64,000 bases of DNA from Paratinospora sagittata (Eukaryota; Streptophyta; Magnoliopsida; Ranunculales; Menispermaceae), in contig CM069611.1 of the NCBI GenBank assembly GCA_035771175.1, positions 14,786,366 through 14,850,365 on the forward strand. The letters are read 5' to 3'. The first letter of the stretch is position 1; the number at the start of each line of letters is the position of its first letter. A program made the translations under genes and the position numbers. Of this stretch, positions 34,019 to 45,080 are shown piece by piece. The notes beneath the pieces are model-generated. The model was not told the origin of the DNA, made no database searches, and saw nothing but the letters and a program-made list of their open reading frames with translations.

Positions 34019-35925
34019 TGTTAGCCCAGATATGTCCAAGAGGGGGATGAATTGGACATTTAAACGATTTAGAAAATAATAACAATGGCAAAGATACAGT
34101 GCAGAAAATAAACAAATATGCACAGTTAATTTATAGTGGTTCGGCTACTTGCCTACATCCACTACCTAGCCTCCTTAGTTAGGATTTTAACCTTGTCACT
34201 AAGGGATTCTCTTATGGGTGAGAATCAAACTGTTACACCTTTTCTCAACTTGCGAGATTGAGAACAACCGTTATACTACTCAGTTTACAGGCATGAGACC
34301 AACCTATCTCAACTTACAGGTGTGAGAAGACCTGACTTTGTTGAATATAAAATATCAACTCCGTAGTTTATCTAACTACTATTACAACCTTGATACAGTA
34401 TACAGAATATGAAATTGAATACAATTGTATCCTATGAGCTATCTCTCAAATTATTCTTTCAGCAAGAATGATATAAGTTAAAACAGTGTTGAACAATTTG
34501 AGTGAAAACAGTTCAAAACTTCAAATAGATTTTTAGATAAAGATAGAATGTTACCTCAGTATGAAAATCTTTTGAATACGTAAAGTCTCAAAGAAAAACT
34601 ACTGTAAAAACATATCGACTTATACGTTTTCTTGACCAGATGAAAATTCGACTAACTTTCAAAAAGTGTTTTAGCTCTGAGAATTTTCGGTACTCAACAA
34701 ATTAAGTGTTTGTATTTATAGACTTGTAGAGATGAAGTTGTTCACTTGAATTTGAATTTCAAATATGAACGTTTACTCACAACAGTTAGAATATACCACG
34801 AAAATGGCAAATGCACATTTCATGAATATTCTATTTTTCTCCATATACACGAATAAGGAAAGTTTTAGAAGACGTGGTACGTGAATCAGAGAATATCTCT
34901 TACAAATATAGAAAATTGATTTTGTACGTTGTTCTGAAAAGGTGGCAAAAAATGCGTACATGTCAAAATAGTTAAAATATCATTTCTGTCATTTCGTTCC
35001 TTTGAGGGCGCTCATAGAATATCAGCCTCCTACTGAACAATGAAGTGAGGGCGCTACTAAGTAGTAAGCGTCCTGACTTGCTTTGACAATTAAACGACTT
35101 AAAGCATGAGGGCGCTACCTCGCAGTAAGCGTCCTGCTTTGTTTTAACAACACAAAACATATGAGGGCGCTACTCAAGAGTAAGAGTCCTGAACTATTAA
35201 AAGCAGTTTTAAAACAATGTTTAAGCGCACTGACGGACGGTGATCGTCCTGAAAGTTACTTAAGTTGATTCTAAAGATGAGGGCGCTCCTACAAAAGTAG
35301 CATCTTGATAATTCATTCAACTTATAACTTATCAGCGTCCTTAAAGATAGAAATCACTTAAAGATAAAAGAAAATCTTTCAGCGAGCTGAAACTAAGTCA
35401 GCGTCCTGACATTCTCGAAGGTTGATAAGAGAAAGGTCACTACTAACAAGTAAGAATTTTTATTAATCAATTCAATTCAACCTTAAGCATCCTAACATTT
35501 TATTAGCGTCCTGACTTATCAAGTCCATGAGGGCTCTGCTAAAACATTAGCGTCCTGAAAGACTTTATAAAAGTGATTTTTGATTTCTCAATTAAAACTA
35601 AATAAAACATCATTGTTTCTTTTAATCAAAACAAATACTTTAGAAATCATAAGGTACAATTAAAATGTTACGATCAAAATATCCAAATGATAAAAATCTT
35701 GTTGAGAGTAAGTTGATCGATAGACTTTACATTTTAAGTACTTACAGACTTGAAACTTTACTTTGATGTTCAATAGGCTTGTGATCACAGTTCCTTGATC
35801 TTGATTCTTGATAAATCTGAAACACTTGACAAGATCATTAGATAGACAAAGTGGAGATATTTGGAATCATCAAAACATTCATGTCATGGGGTTCATTGAG
35901 ATAACACATGCTTGGTGCCAACCTA
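34019..35925 (-). mobile_element. Copia LTR nested in the gag-pol junction
   Basis: Plus-strand start TGTTAGCCCAGATATGTCC, same family as the LTRs at 1106 and 2070 and the only near-full-length copy (about 1.9 kb). It carries TCTCAACTT..TGAGA hairpin units (34245-34330) and the GAGGGCGCT / AGCGTCCT array (35000-35560). It is inserted a few codons before the protease DSG of the host element. The right edge is not exact: CTTGGTGCCAAC at about 35908-35920 looks like the decayed end, and I could not settle a target duplication. Confidence 0.65.
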
Positions 35926-36024
35926 CATTACATGACAAATTTTTGATTTTGGTATCCAAAATCATTTGGGTCTTGAGGGTTAGCATCATTTAAAATGGAT
36001 TTTTCTATCCATGCTAATTTTTCC

Positions 36025-36745
36025 TTATGTTTGTGTATGATAGGGCATCTTACTAATTGGCCTTTTGGTCAGTACATGGTCATAAGTTCTTTGTTCATGT
36101 CCTACATTGTATCCTAGACCAGTTTTGTTCAATACACATCCCTGTGAACTCAACATCATGTCAAACATATTCTGTCCATTTGTGAACTTAATCACAATGG
36201 ACGTTAGATCTTCCACACTTTTCTTAAATGTGTTTCTTTCCTTACTAACTTTTTCAAGATTCACCTCTAAAGCACCATTGCTCTCAAGATGCGACATTAT
36301 TTCTTCTAAAGCTATGAACAAAGTCTTTTTTAACTTTTTGTTCTTTCTAATTTCCTTGTTTAGTTGACTTTTTACAAGACTAAAATCATTATCATCTACT
36401 AAATCTCTTTGATTGTTGTACTGGCACTTACTCGGTTGAACTCATTTACTGACAGGCCGCAAAACAAAATGATAATGGCTTGGTCATTTAGTTGCTCCAG
36501 TTTCTTTTCTTGAGGTGATCAATCATGCCTTGCTTTCATCACAATTTCACCATCCTCAATCTTTGTAAGTGGCTGGAACTCATTCATCACTTTGTCCCAC
36601 ATTTCCACACCTTGCGCTCCAATGTAGAAACGCATCCGAGTTTTCCAACTGAGATAGTTATCTCCTTCAAATAGTGGTGGTCGATGGGATGATGATTCTT
36701 CCTTGAAAACACCCCTAACAATGTCAATTCATGCCATAATCTCAA
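36025..36745 (-). pseudogene. Copia gag remnant with internal deletion
   Basis: The gag start just inside the PBS reads SSSHRPPLFEGDNYLSWKTR and MRFYIGAQGVEMWDKVMNEF (about 36700-36590), the typical copia gag opening. It continues to LNDQA, and after NEFNRVS (about 36430) it jumps to the C-terminal coiled-coil segment (36420-36025: LEVNLEKVSKERNTFKKSVE, FTNGQNMFDMMLSSQGCVLN, KTGLGYN). Most of the capsid and the CCHC zinc knuckle are missing. Stops are present. Residues between 36020 and 35935 (DPNDFGYQNQK) lead to the protease, now cut off by the nested LTR. Confidence 0.8.
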
Positions 36746-36778
36746 AAGAATTGTTAGATACTTTTGAGCGAAAAACCC

Positions 36779-36790
36779 GCTCTGATACCA
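36779..36790 (-). other. Primer binding site (initiator-Met tRNA)
   Basis: Minus strand TGGTATCAGAGC, two bases from the 5' LTR edge at 36793. Confidence 0.92.
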
Positions 36791-36792
36791 CT

Positions 36793-38676
36793 TGATAAAT
36801 ACCCAAGAGGGGGTGAATTGGGTGTTGAGGGATTTTTCAAATCTTTTACAAATACTTGGATTGCTTGAATAAACAATAACACAGGAATATAGATAAAATA
36901 GTAAAATAGACAATGCACAATGATATATAGTGGTTCGGCTTTCCAATAAGCCTACCTCCACTACCTAGTCTCCCCAACTAGGATTTCCAGAACTCTTCAC
37001 TAAACTGATCCTACTTTACGGGTGAGGATCAAACCAATTACAAACACTGATCCTCTGCAGGAGAATCTTCCTAACTATCACACTTGCTAGATTTCAGTAA
37101 TACATCAGTTTATCAATAGGCAATTTGTTCAACAAGGGAACAAACTCCAAGAAAAAAATGAACAACAACTTTAAATGATTTCTTGCAGGATTTCTCAGCC
37201 ACTATAGTAACAAAAAGATATGTACAACATTCAATCGAGAAATCAAAATAATATTACCTCGAAACAAACTAGAAATGAGATATGTGATAAAGCTTAATAC
37301 GATGAACAACTTTTGTTAAATAATCAATACCAGAATCTTAGTGCATCAGCATGTAATTTCAGATCCTTAATGGAGGCTGCCTCTAGTTGCAGAGAAAATA
37401 ATTTCAGAGAGATAATAAAAGTTCTTAGTGTTTAAAATAAAATTTAATGATTGTTTTTATAGCAAACCAAGTTTCATAACCCTAAACCTATTTTGAATGG
37501 CTAGGATTAGAAGTTTTAATCTTGCATTAGTGAAATCAAAGGCTTACAATGGTGGCTTAAGTTTAAAACTCGGAAAAGAGAAAATATGAAAAATTCAAGC
37601 TGGAGTGCGTGTCAGGACACCCGAGAGAAATCAACACATTTCTATATACTGGTTGAAACGCGTTTCACTGAACCTGAAATGCATTTTACAAGACCCAAGA
37701 CAAAACCTGAAACGCGTTTCACAAGACCCGAAACAAAAACAACTGATTTTTGTCAACCCAGCTGAAACGCGTTTCACTAAACCTGAAACATGTTTCAGTG
37801 AGCCCGAGGAAAAAACACATTAAACAAGTGTAAAAACGGTCGGATCGCATTTAACTGACCTGAAACGCATTTCACTAGACCCGAGAGATGTGCCCACTTT
37901 TTGCCTTATACCTGAAATGTGTTTCTCCTTGTTGGAGTACATTTCCGCTTGTTTGAGGATAGTAAGGTGTGTTTTTACCATCAGAGTGCGTTCCACAAAG
38001 TGGAAAAGCATTCCACGGGTTCTTAGGAAACATATACACGTCAAGAATACCATTCTTGAACATGTTTAAGTTTTGTGATCGATAAAACGTTGAAAACTAT
38101 TCGGAACACTATCAACTAGATTCAAAGTTAAAATATCATGAAGTGAGTTTTTGAAGATAATCAAACATAGGATATTCACTTTCAAAAACATGCAATATGA
38201 TCATTTTAAGATAAATATAATGAGAAAACATTTATGATTATGATCGAAAGAATAAATAATTGAAAAGTCATTAATTCAAGAAATCGAAAAACCAAATACG
38301 AAAGGTCTCGAGTAAAACCGGTCAAACATAAGTGGTTGATAAATCAAGAGAGAAACCTACAACCTAAGAAGATCTAAAGCAACTACAACATAAAAGAATA
38401 TTACAATCCATTTGCTTTGATCTCTAGTTGACTTCAGTTTGACTTTAACTTGTTGTTGACTTTAGCTAACTTGCATTGCTTGCACATTAGAGTTCCACGG
38501 TAGTTGTACTTCAGGTTTTGCTTTTGGAACTACCATGAGATGGATTTGTTGTTCTGTTTCTGACTTTAAGACTTATAACATGTTAATCTGAATCATGTTC
38601 TACACATAAGTTAGATAACATGAAATATCGTTTGGAATCATCAAAAGTTCAACGGGTGAGGGTCATTAAGCCAACA
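36793..38676 (-). repeat. 5' LTR of the copia element
   Basis: 1884 bp, plus-strand edges TGATAAATACCC and TTAAGCCAACA, followed by the TSD CGTTG. It matches the interrupted 3' LTR. An array of GAAACGCGTTTC palindromes sits at 37600-38020 (ORFs 37605, 37820 and 37875 read through it). At 37216-37230 it preserves the empty site of the solo LTR that split its partner. Confidence 0.9.
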
Positions 38677-38681
38677 CGTTG

Positions 38682-38855
38682 ATCGTATGATGTGATCATG
38701 AAGACTTTGATTGATTCAATCTTCTATTTTTTGCTTTCTTAAGGTGTTGAGATATATCCTTGATTGAAACGTTAGCACCACGTAATTCATTGTTTATTGA
38801 TTGTTAGCATCAAAACCTTTATGGAGCGTGCTAAGTGATGAACCACTTAGGCCAA
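38682..38855 (-). repeat. Inverted LTR, right part (continuation of 20631-21385)
   Basis: Sequence resuming after the CGTTG duplication parallels the start of the GGACGCT-type LTR read in reverse (ATCGTATGATGTGATCATG, CTAAGTGATGAACC, end GGCCAACA). A purine run on the minus strand (CGGGATGGA) precedes the LTR start, as expected for a PPT. Confidence 0.7.
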
Positions 38856-39957
38856 CATCCATCCCGTATTAGACTTTAACAATGATTCCCATACTGATTT
38901 GTAAAGACAAAGACCATTCTTCATTCATGGTTTCTCAAATTTGTCACTTGGGGTTTATGTGTTTTCACACGCCCAAGATCATCCATGGGTCCTTGGCTTC
39001 CATTCAATCATCATATCTCAAGGGTTGTCTCCTAAAACCCTTTTAGATGGCCACGAACCAAATCCGACAAAACCAACTTCAAACACCCTTTAATCAGCAT
39101 TATTTCATCTAAAAATATTAAATCTCCAAAAAAATGTATAAAAGAGAACTAATCCCTCAATATCAAGTCAAAACCCACATTGGCTGCTTGAAGAACAAAT
39201 AAACTTCCACGATCCCCAAAATCACTTTAAATATCTCCATATTTGTTTGAAAACATGCTAAACATATCAAAAATCTTTTAAAAACATCATTTATGCCCTA
39301 AGAAACCCATACAACCTCATTTTTCAAACTTGAGCATGGTAACTTGAAGAACAAGAAACCCAAATCAAAGAAGATTATTCAAGAAAAGTGAGGGATTATA
39401 CCTTTAATCTTCTTGATTTGGTGTTTTGAAGCATTAACCAACCCTCAGAAACCACTTTTAAACTCTTTTGGATCTCCTACATACACCCCAAAATCGCCCT
39501 CAAGTGTTCTCTCTTTTAGAATAAGCTGGAAAGGTCAAAAATTAGAGAAATCTCATGCTTTTATAGACTCCAAGGAGTGAGAACATGTTCCTCAACTGTG
39601 GGAACGTGTTCCCCAACTATGGGAACGTGTTCCCACAGTCCACAAAGTTTCTAAAAGTAGGGAACACGCTCCCACCGAGAGGGAGTGCACTCCCACTGTG
39701 GGAACGCATTCCCACAATGGGGAGCGTGTTCCCCACCTTGTGGGGTGCGTTCCTCCCCTTTCTCTTGGGTTTTTCCTTTGGTTTTCGTCCTATTTTCTCC
39801 CTTGGCTCCCTCGACATGATTTTTGACATTAAAGTTTTATTTTCTAAGGTTTCTAATCCTTCATTTTGGGGTTTTTAAGAGTTTAAAATCTCTAATTTTG
39901 TCAAAGTATTAAGTACATGTTTAGTAATTTACCTTAGTATTTTAACGGAGCGTCACA
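38856..39957 (-). repeat. Truncated LTR-like sequence ending GCGTCACA
   Basis: The right edge ACGGAGCGTCACA gives a reverse-strand TGTGACGCTCCG start, as in gypsy LTRs. The left edge is not found. It contains a compact array of GGGAACGTGTTCCC-type palindromes at 39585-39765. No gene: the ORFs at 39585 and 39617 read through the array in both directions. Confidence 0.5.
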
Positions 39958-41181
39958 ATTTGACTCAAACATGTTCATGATGTGCTATTCGAAAGGCTTT
40001 GAAATTTTACAAACATGTTTTGAAACTTTTCCAAAATGTTTTTAAGTCACATAACCTTGAACCTTGTGCTTTTATTCCTCATATTTCACTTTTTTCGGTT
40101 CAAGGAGAACTGAGTTCCTCTTGAAGGAACTAGCTCTATAATGTGTTCTTGGACTTAAAAAACTTGGGGAACTCGTTCTAAGCTCAAAGAATGCATTCCA
40201 CACTCAATTTGCATCCCAAGCTCCTGAGGAACGTGCTCTAGCAAAGAAGGAACGCAATCCGGACCCCAAACATCTCAAAAATATCGAAAAACCTTATTTG
40301 GGAACTAAGAAACGCGCGTCTCCCCCTTGTGGTCCCATAATTTTTGGTTTTAGGGGGTGCACTCCTTCTTAAGGAATGCACTCCCTGGGTTTTTTAGATA
40401 TTTTTTAAGTACGAAAAGTGGATTTTGAACTTTTAATCTTGGCCAATGATTTCACTTTAATCCATCTTAGAACATTGAATCTAGTCCATATCATGGCCAT
40501 TAGGGTTTTCAAATTAGAGAGATCATTTAAACCCTCATTTAAATCCTTTTTCATTCTCTACACACTCCAATCATTAAAATTTGAAAATCATTGTAGAGAG
40601 ATCTTTTTGCTTCTGGAGAGAACTTTGCGCTTCCACTTTTTTGAGATTACAAGCTTTCTTGAAGAGTTCTCAATCATTTTTGTTCTAAAGATCAAGTGTT
40701 TGAACTTTCATCTTCTTTGATCGATTTGAAACTTTCTTCCATCATTTTCAATTGTGCTTTTCATTTCAAAACACCAGATCTATTGTAAGTGGGCAAGTGG
40801 TTGAGTAACTTAGGAAGAAACCAGATCTATTGTAAGTATTTCGAGGTTTGTTCAGTAAGGAACTTTCTATTTCACTATATCATGTAATTTGAATTAGCTA
40901 GTGTGCTAATTGGGAAAGTTTCTCTAACCGAGAATCAATGATTGTAATCGGTTTAATTCTCACCCGTAAAGTAGGATTGAAATAGTGGATTTGGAAAAAT
41001 CTTAATCGGGGAGATCAAATGGTGGGTGTAGGTTTGGGTAAGTCAAACCACTCTAAATCTTATGTGTTCTATTGCTTATTTTCATTCCAACAACTTTTAT
41101 TTGTCTTGGTCATTTTGTGTTTAATAAAGTGTTATCAAAAAATTTTCCAACACCTAATTCACCCCCTCTGGTTGTCTGTCA
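39958..41181 (+). repeat. 3' part of a Sirevirus-type LTR
   Basis: Plus-strand LTR end: TTCTCACCCGTAAAGTAGG, a GGTGGGTGTAGG..CAAACCACTCTAAAT boundary, then CACCTAATTCACCCCCTCTG..CTGTCA. The left part is cut by the preceding LTR. At 40100-40400 it holds looser palindromes (GGGGTGCACTCC, AAGGAATGCACTCC, GGAACGTGCTC). No PBS follows at 41182, so it is a fragment or a solo LTR remnant. ORFs at 40418 and 41019 are not convincing genes. Confidence 0.6.
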
Positions 41182-41562
41182 TGATATATTTGTTGATCCT
41201 CGGGACTATAAACTTTTTATTCTTGTAATATTTTAAAATATCACTTTATGTAATAATTATCTACCACCCTAGATGTTTGGTTGTAAGTTAATAAATTGTG
41301 AGCATTTTGAGCCTTATGGACTTGATATGATGATTATGAGTTATATGGGTATCAATATAATGATTGATTGCATTTGGAGTTAATGAGATGGTATTTATGA
41401 ATTAGGTGAACATGACTACAAGTATTGGAGGATATATATGCAGGTTGTATATTGACGGTGTATTAAAGGTTGGGTTAGGTTGAGTAGGGTATCAAGGATG
41501 TCGATGTATGACATATTTGAGATTTTGTACCGGTCGTGACGTCATCAGTATGGTTTGCGACA
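41182..41562 (+). repeat. 3' end of a gypsy LTR
   Basis: Ends GGTCGTGACGTCATCAGTAT.. GGTTTGCGACA, matching in reverse the edge of the LTR at 18424 (TGTCGCAACCCACTCC..GTCACGACGGGC). No PBS follows. The left limit is uncertain. Confidence 0.6.
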
Positions 41563-41723
41563 AAAAGAGACAAAAAAGATATTGAAATTAATTAAGATTT
41601 GACGCAACCAAGATACTATCAAAATTGTCAACTATATATTCAATATCTTTCTATGAACCAAAAGAAAAAATAAATAAAGAATCAATATCATAACCTAAAA
41701 AAGCATATGATATGAGTATTATT
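41563..41723. other. AT-rich spacer, nothing recognised
   Basis: About 160 bp between the gypsy LTR end and the target site TTATT of the next solo LTR. No feature seen. Confidence 0.5.
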
Positions 41724-42651
41724 TGTTGGACACCCAAAAGGGAGAGTGAATTAGGTGTTTCGGTCAATTAAGTCAATTTTAAACTTATCTTGTGTGATCC
41801 TTAAATTGGTTGAGGCATTTAATCAAATAGATCATGTATAATGGTGAAGTGTGAAAATTAAATGCAAAGACACAAGATTTTTACGTGGTTCGGAAAACCT
41901 TTTCCTACTCCACATCTAGAGAAACCTTCTATAGGATTCCACTATCTCGAATTCACTTCACGGGTGTGAATCAAACCGTTATAAATACTTTTTACAGGTT
42001 CAAGGAAAACCTATCCTTTTACGGGCTAAGGATGAGCCTTCTACTTCTTTTTGCGGGATAAAGAAAAACCTAAAATCTTTTTACCGGGCTAAGAATGAAC
42101 CACTTGACATTTTTCAAGAGAAATAGTGAAACTATACTTTTGATTCCAACCTAGGAATCTCAAGTGAACCACAATCACTTGGCTTGGCTTGTTTCAACTT
42201 GAAACAACCCAAAATACTAAGTACAAAGAATATAATGTTTGTTCTATGTGAATAGAATAATTACAATGAAGTTCAAGATATTACAATTTCAATCAATACA
42301 AAATATGAAAATAAAGCTCAAGGATTGAGAAAAACTTACAACCATATACCTTTCTTGAACTCATATTGCCCATTTGAATGTTGTTGAAAAATGTGCATGA
42401 TTGATGCAAAAGTTGAAGCTCCAAAATCAACAAGATGACTTTTTCATTCCAATGTTCTCTCTAGTTGTTTTCAAAATGAGAAGAGATGAAGGATAAAGGT
42501 TAAAGCTCATTCTCTCATTTTCTCACAAAAACACTTGAACACTTAAACACTTAAACACTTAAACTCATTTTCCCTAAGAATCTAAGAAGTTTCTCTCAAT
42601 AGAAGATTTGAAATTGAAGATTCAAGAGAAAACCCAAAAAGAGAGAGAACA

Positions 42652-44020
42652 TGTAATACCCAAGGATTGCACAAAAAAAAATTGGGTACTTGCCCGAACG
42701 TTCAAGCGCCAAATCCTTTATATAAAGAAAGCTCCCCCTCCTCATTTCTCACACCAAATTCACTCCAATTGTGATTTTTCTTCTCCTTTTCACTCATCTT
42801 GAGTTTTTGGTCTTTTAAGACTCTCTGTGTGGCGCAACGCGGTTTTGTCCGAGGGAAAGCGTCAGTTCTGAAAGAGTTCTTATCTGAAGGTGGGAAACGA
42901 AACATAGGTTTGCATGTCTTATGACTTTTATTAAAGTTTACATTCATTTATTATTATGTCTACCATTCATTTACACAGCATTATTTCGTATAACGTTCAT
43001 ACTGTCATACTTATGCCAGTATATTTGGAGTTCATGTATTACACTGTTGTAATGTCGGATTTGTGGTCAATCTGGCTCAACCAGACTCGGTCTTGTCCTC
43101 AGTAACTTTAAATAGTGAACGGGAGGCAGCGAGCTGCTCTAGGCGATTAGTATTTAAGCAGACCTCATGTCTCACCTCTCAACTGAAGACTGATCTGGTT
43201 GGTCTTATTGAAAGCTATCAGCTTATACAAGTGATACTGAATGTCCTAACCTTGCACGTCATGATACCGACCCTGATAAGGATCACCAAACGTTGCCAAA
43301 GTCGGTCTAAATGTTAATAAAGACCTGATCAGCTCATACAGACCAGTTCATGCATTGGAATCATACATATCACCACCTAGGGACGTACGTGGTTTATGAT
43401 TCATAGAATAGTTAGGAGCGATGCTCGCTATTCATCATATTTCTCTGGAGATAGACGTACAATGAGAACCTGGCTACTGCTAGGGAGGGACATTTGTACG
43501 TAAATCCAGAGCGTCGTTCCTGAGGAGGGACGTACAATGAGAACCCGGCTATTCCCGGGGAGGGACATTTATACGTAAACTCAGGCGATGTATAGTCATT
43601 AAACCATTACGAGACGGTGTCATGCATACATACATGTTGATTGATTATGATGCTCTAATGTGTATTTAAGATATTTGATTATGAAGTATGTTTTATTAAT
43701 TGTTATACTCACAAATTATTTTACCCACTGAGCACGTTAAGCTCACTCCATTATTATCCAATTTTTCATAAGAAATTAGGGTGGACTGGGTGCAGGTTTA
43801 TGAGGCTCACATTTTGTACCCTTTGTATTAATTCATTTAGGATTTTGGGAGAATGTTCCCTTGACTATTACAAGTACGAATACATTCTGAATTTAATGAA
43901 ATCAGACTTGAACTGTATCGTATTTCCGCTGCGTACTCTGCTGCCATTGTGATAATTCCAAATGCGCGCCCCGTCCGTGAGTGTACCGTCGGTTTAGGCG
44001 CGTCCGGGTGGGGTGTGACA
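42652..44020 (+). repeat. 5' LTR of the gypsy element
   Basis: 1369 bp, TGTAATACCC to GGGGTGTGACA, nearly identical to the 3' LTR. It contains two tandem copies of a roughly 75-bp unit (GGGACGTACAATGAGAACC.. GGGAGGGACAT..GTACGT) at 43445-43595. ORFs at 42608-43837 are not genes. Confidence 0.9.
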
Positions 44021-44025
44021 TTTAA

Positions 44026-44036
44026 TGGTATCAGAG
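44026..44036 (+). other. Primer binding site (initiator-Met tRNA)
   Basis: TGGTATCAGAG six bases after the LTR end GTGACA. Confidence 0.9.
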
Positions 44037-44090
44037 AGTACGGTCCACGGCCCGCCCAAGTCAACCAAATTAGGGGATGAAATATTTTAC

Positions 44091-44223
44091 TGGATATATA
44101 TATATATATATATTTTATATAGTTGAGATCTATATTAAATATATATCTAGAAAACTATATACTTCTATATAGTTTAGATTTAAATATATATATAGTTATG
44201 ATTTATGAAAAACTATATATATG

Positions 44224-44254
<31 letters not shown>

Positions 44255-44491
44255 CCATATATCTATGTATATATGAGATATATATATATATACCATATTG
44301 TTAATGAAAAATTTTGATGGAAAAATTTTACTAGATATATATATCTTTGGAACTATATATATATATGAATTGTATATAGTTGAGATTTATATTAAATATG
44401 TATCTAGAAAACTATATGGTTTTATATTGTTTAGATTTAAATATATATATATATAATTATGATTTATGAAAACTATATATATAGTTATGAT

Positions 44492-44542
<51 letters not shown>

Positions 44543-44945
44543 GAGATATATATATACCATATTGCTAATGGAAAAATTTGGATGGAAAAAAATTTTATTA
44601 GATATATATATTTCTAGAACTATATATATATATGAATTATATATAGTTGAGATTTACATTAAATATATATCTAGAAAACTATATAAATTTTATGTAGTTT
44701 AGATTCAAATATATATATATATATAGTTATGATTAATGAAAACTATATATATATGGTTATGATTAAATATATATATATATATATTAGAACTATATATATA
44801 TATATGAATTATATATAATTGAGATTTATATTAAGCTATATAGTTTTATATAGTTTAGATTTAAATATATATATAGTTATGATTGAATATATATGTCTAT
44901 ATATCTATGTATATATGAGATATATATATCATATTGCCAATAAAA
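44091..44945. repeat. AT microsatellite cluster in the gypsy leader
   Basis: About 850 bp of (AT)n tracts alternating with a repeated phrase of the kind GTTATGATTTATGAAAACTAT and ATGAATTATATATAGTTGAG, at least four imperfect units of roughly 200 bp. The ORF at 44466-44702 is only translated repeat. Confidence 0.9.
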
Positions 44946-45080
44946 AAAATTTGATTAAATGATGGCATAAACATTAAGAGAAAAATAGAAAATATTGTCC
45001 AACGGAAAAAGCATAAATCTTAAAAATATTAGGAATATATTTTGTGTCCTTCACAAATTTATTTTCCTTTCAGCAAAAGA

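Larger units (their letters stand above)
21386..38676 (-). mobile_element. Sirevirus-type Ty1/copia element with nested insertions
   Basis: Complete minus-strand element bounded by a perfect 5-bp target duplication CGTTG (21381-21385 and 38677-38681). 5' LTR 36793-38676; PBS 36779-36790; gag remnants 36740-36025; pol 34017-30988; extra ORF 30290-29258; PPT near 26110; 3' LTR 21386-26109. Three other LTRs are inserted in it (21820-24664, 26367-28830, 34019-~35925). With the insert removed the 3' LTR is about 1.87 kb, against 1.88 kb for the 5' LTR. The LTR edge CACCCAAAAGGGGGGGTGAATTGGGTG is typical of Sireviruses, which also often carry an extra ORF after pol. Confidence 0.88.

Noticed and set aside
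34019..35925. Solo LTR with clear target duplication
   Set aside because: The right edge is decayed and no 5-bp match with CATGT at 34014-34018 could be fixed, so it is reported only as a nested LTR.
39585..39878. 97-residue ORF with regular NVFPNYGNVFP-like repeats
   Set aside because: It is the GGGAACGTGTTCCC palindrome array read in frame; the opposite strand gives an equally regular ORF.
44466..44702. 78-residue ORF rich in Ile/Tyr
   Set aside because: Translation of an AT microsatellite; no real protein.
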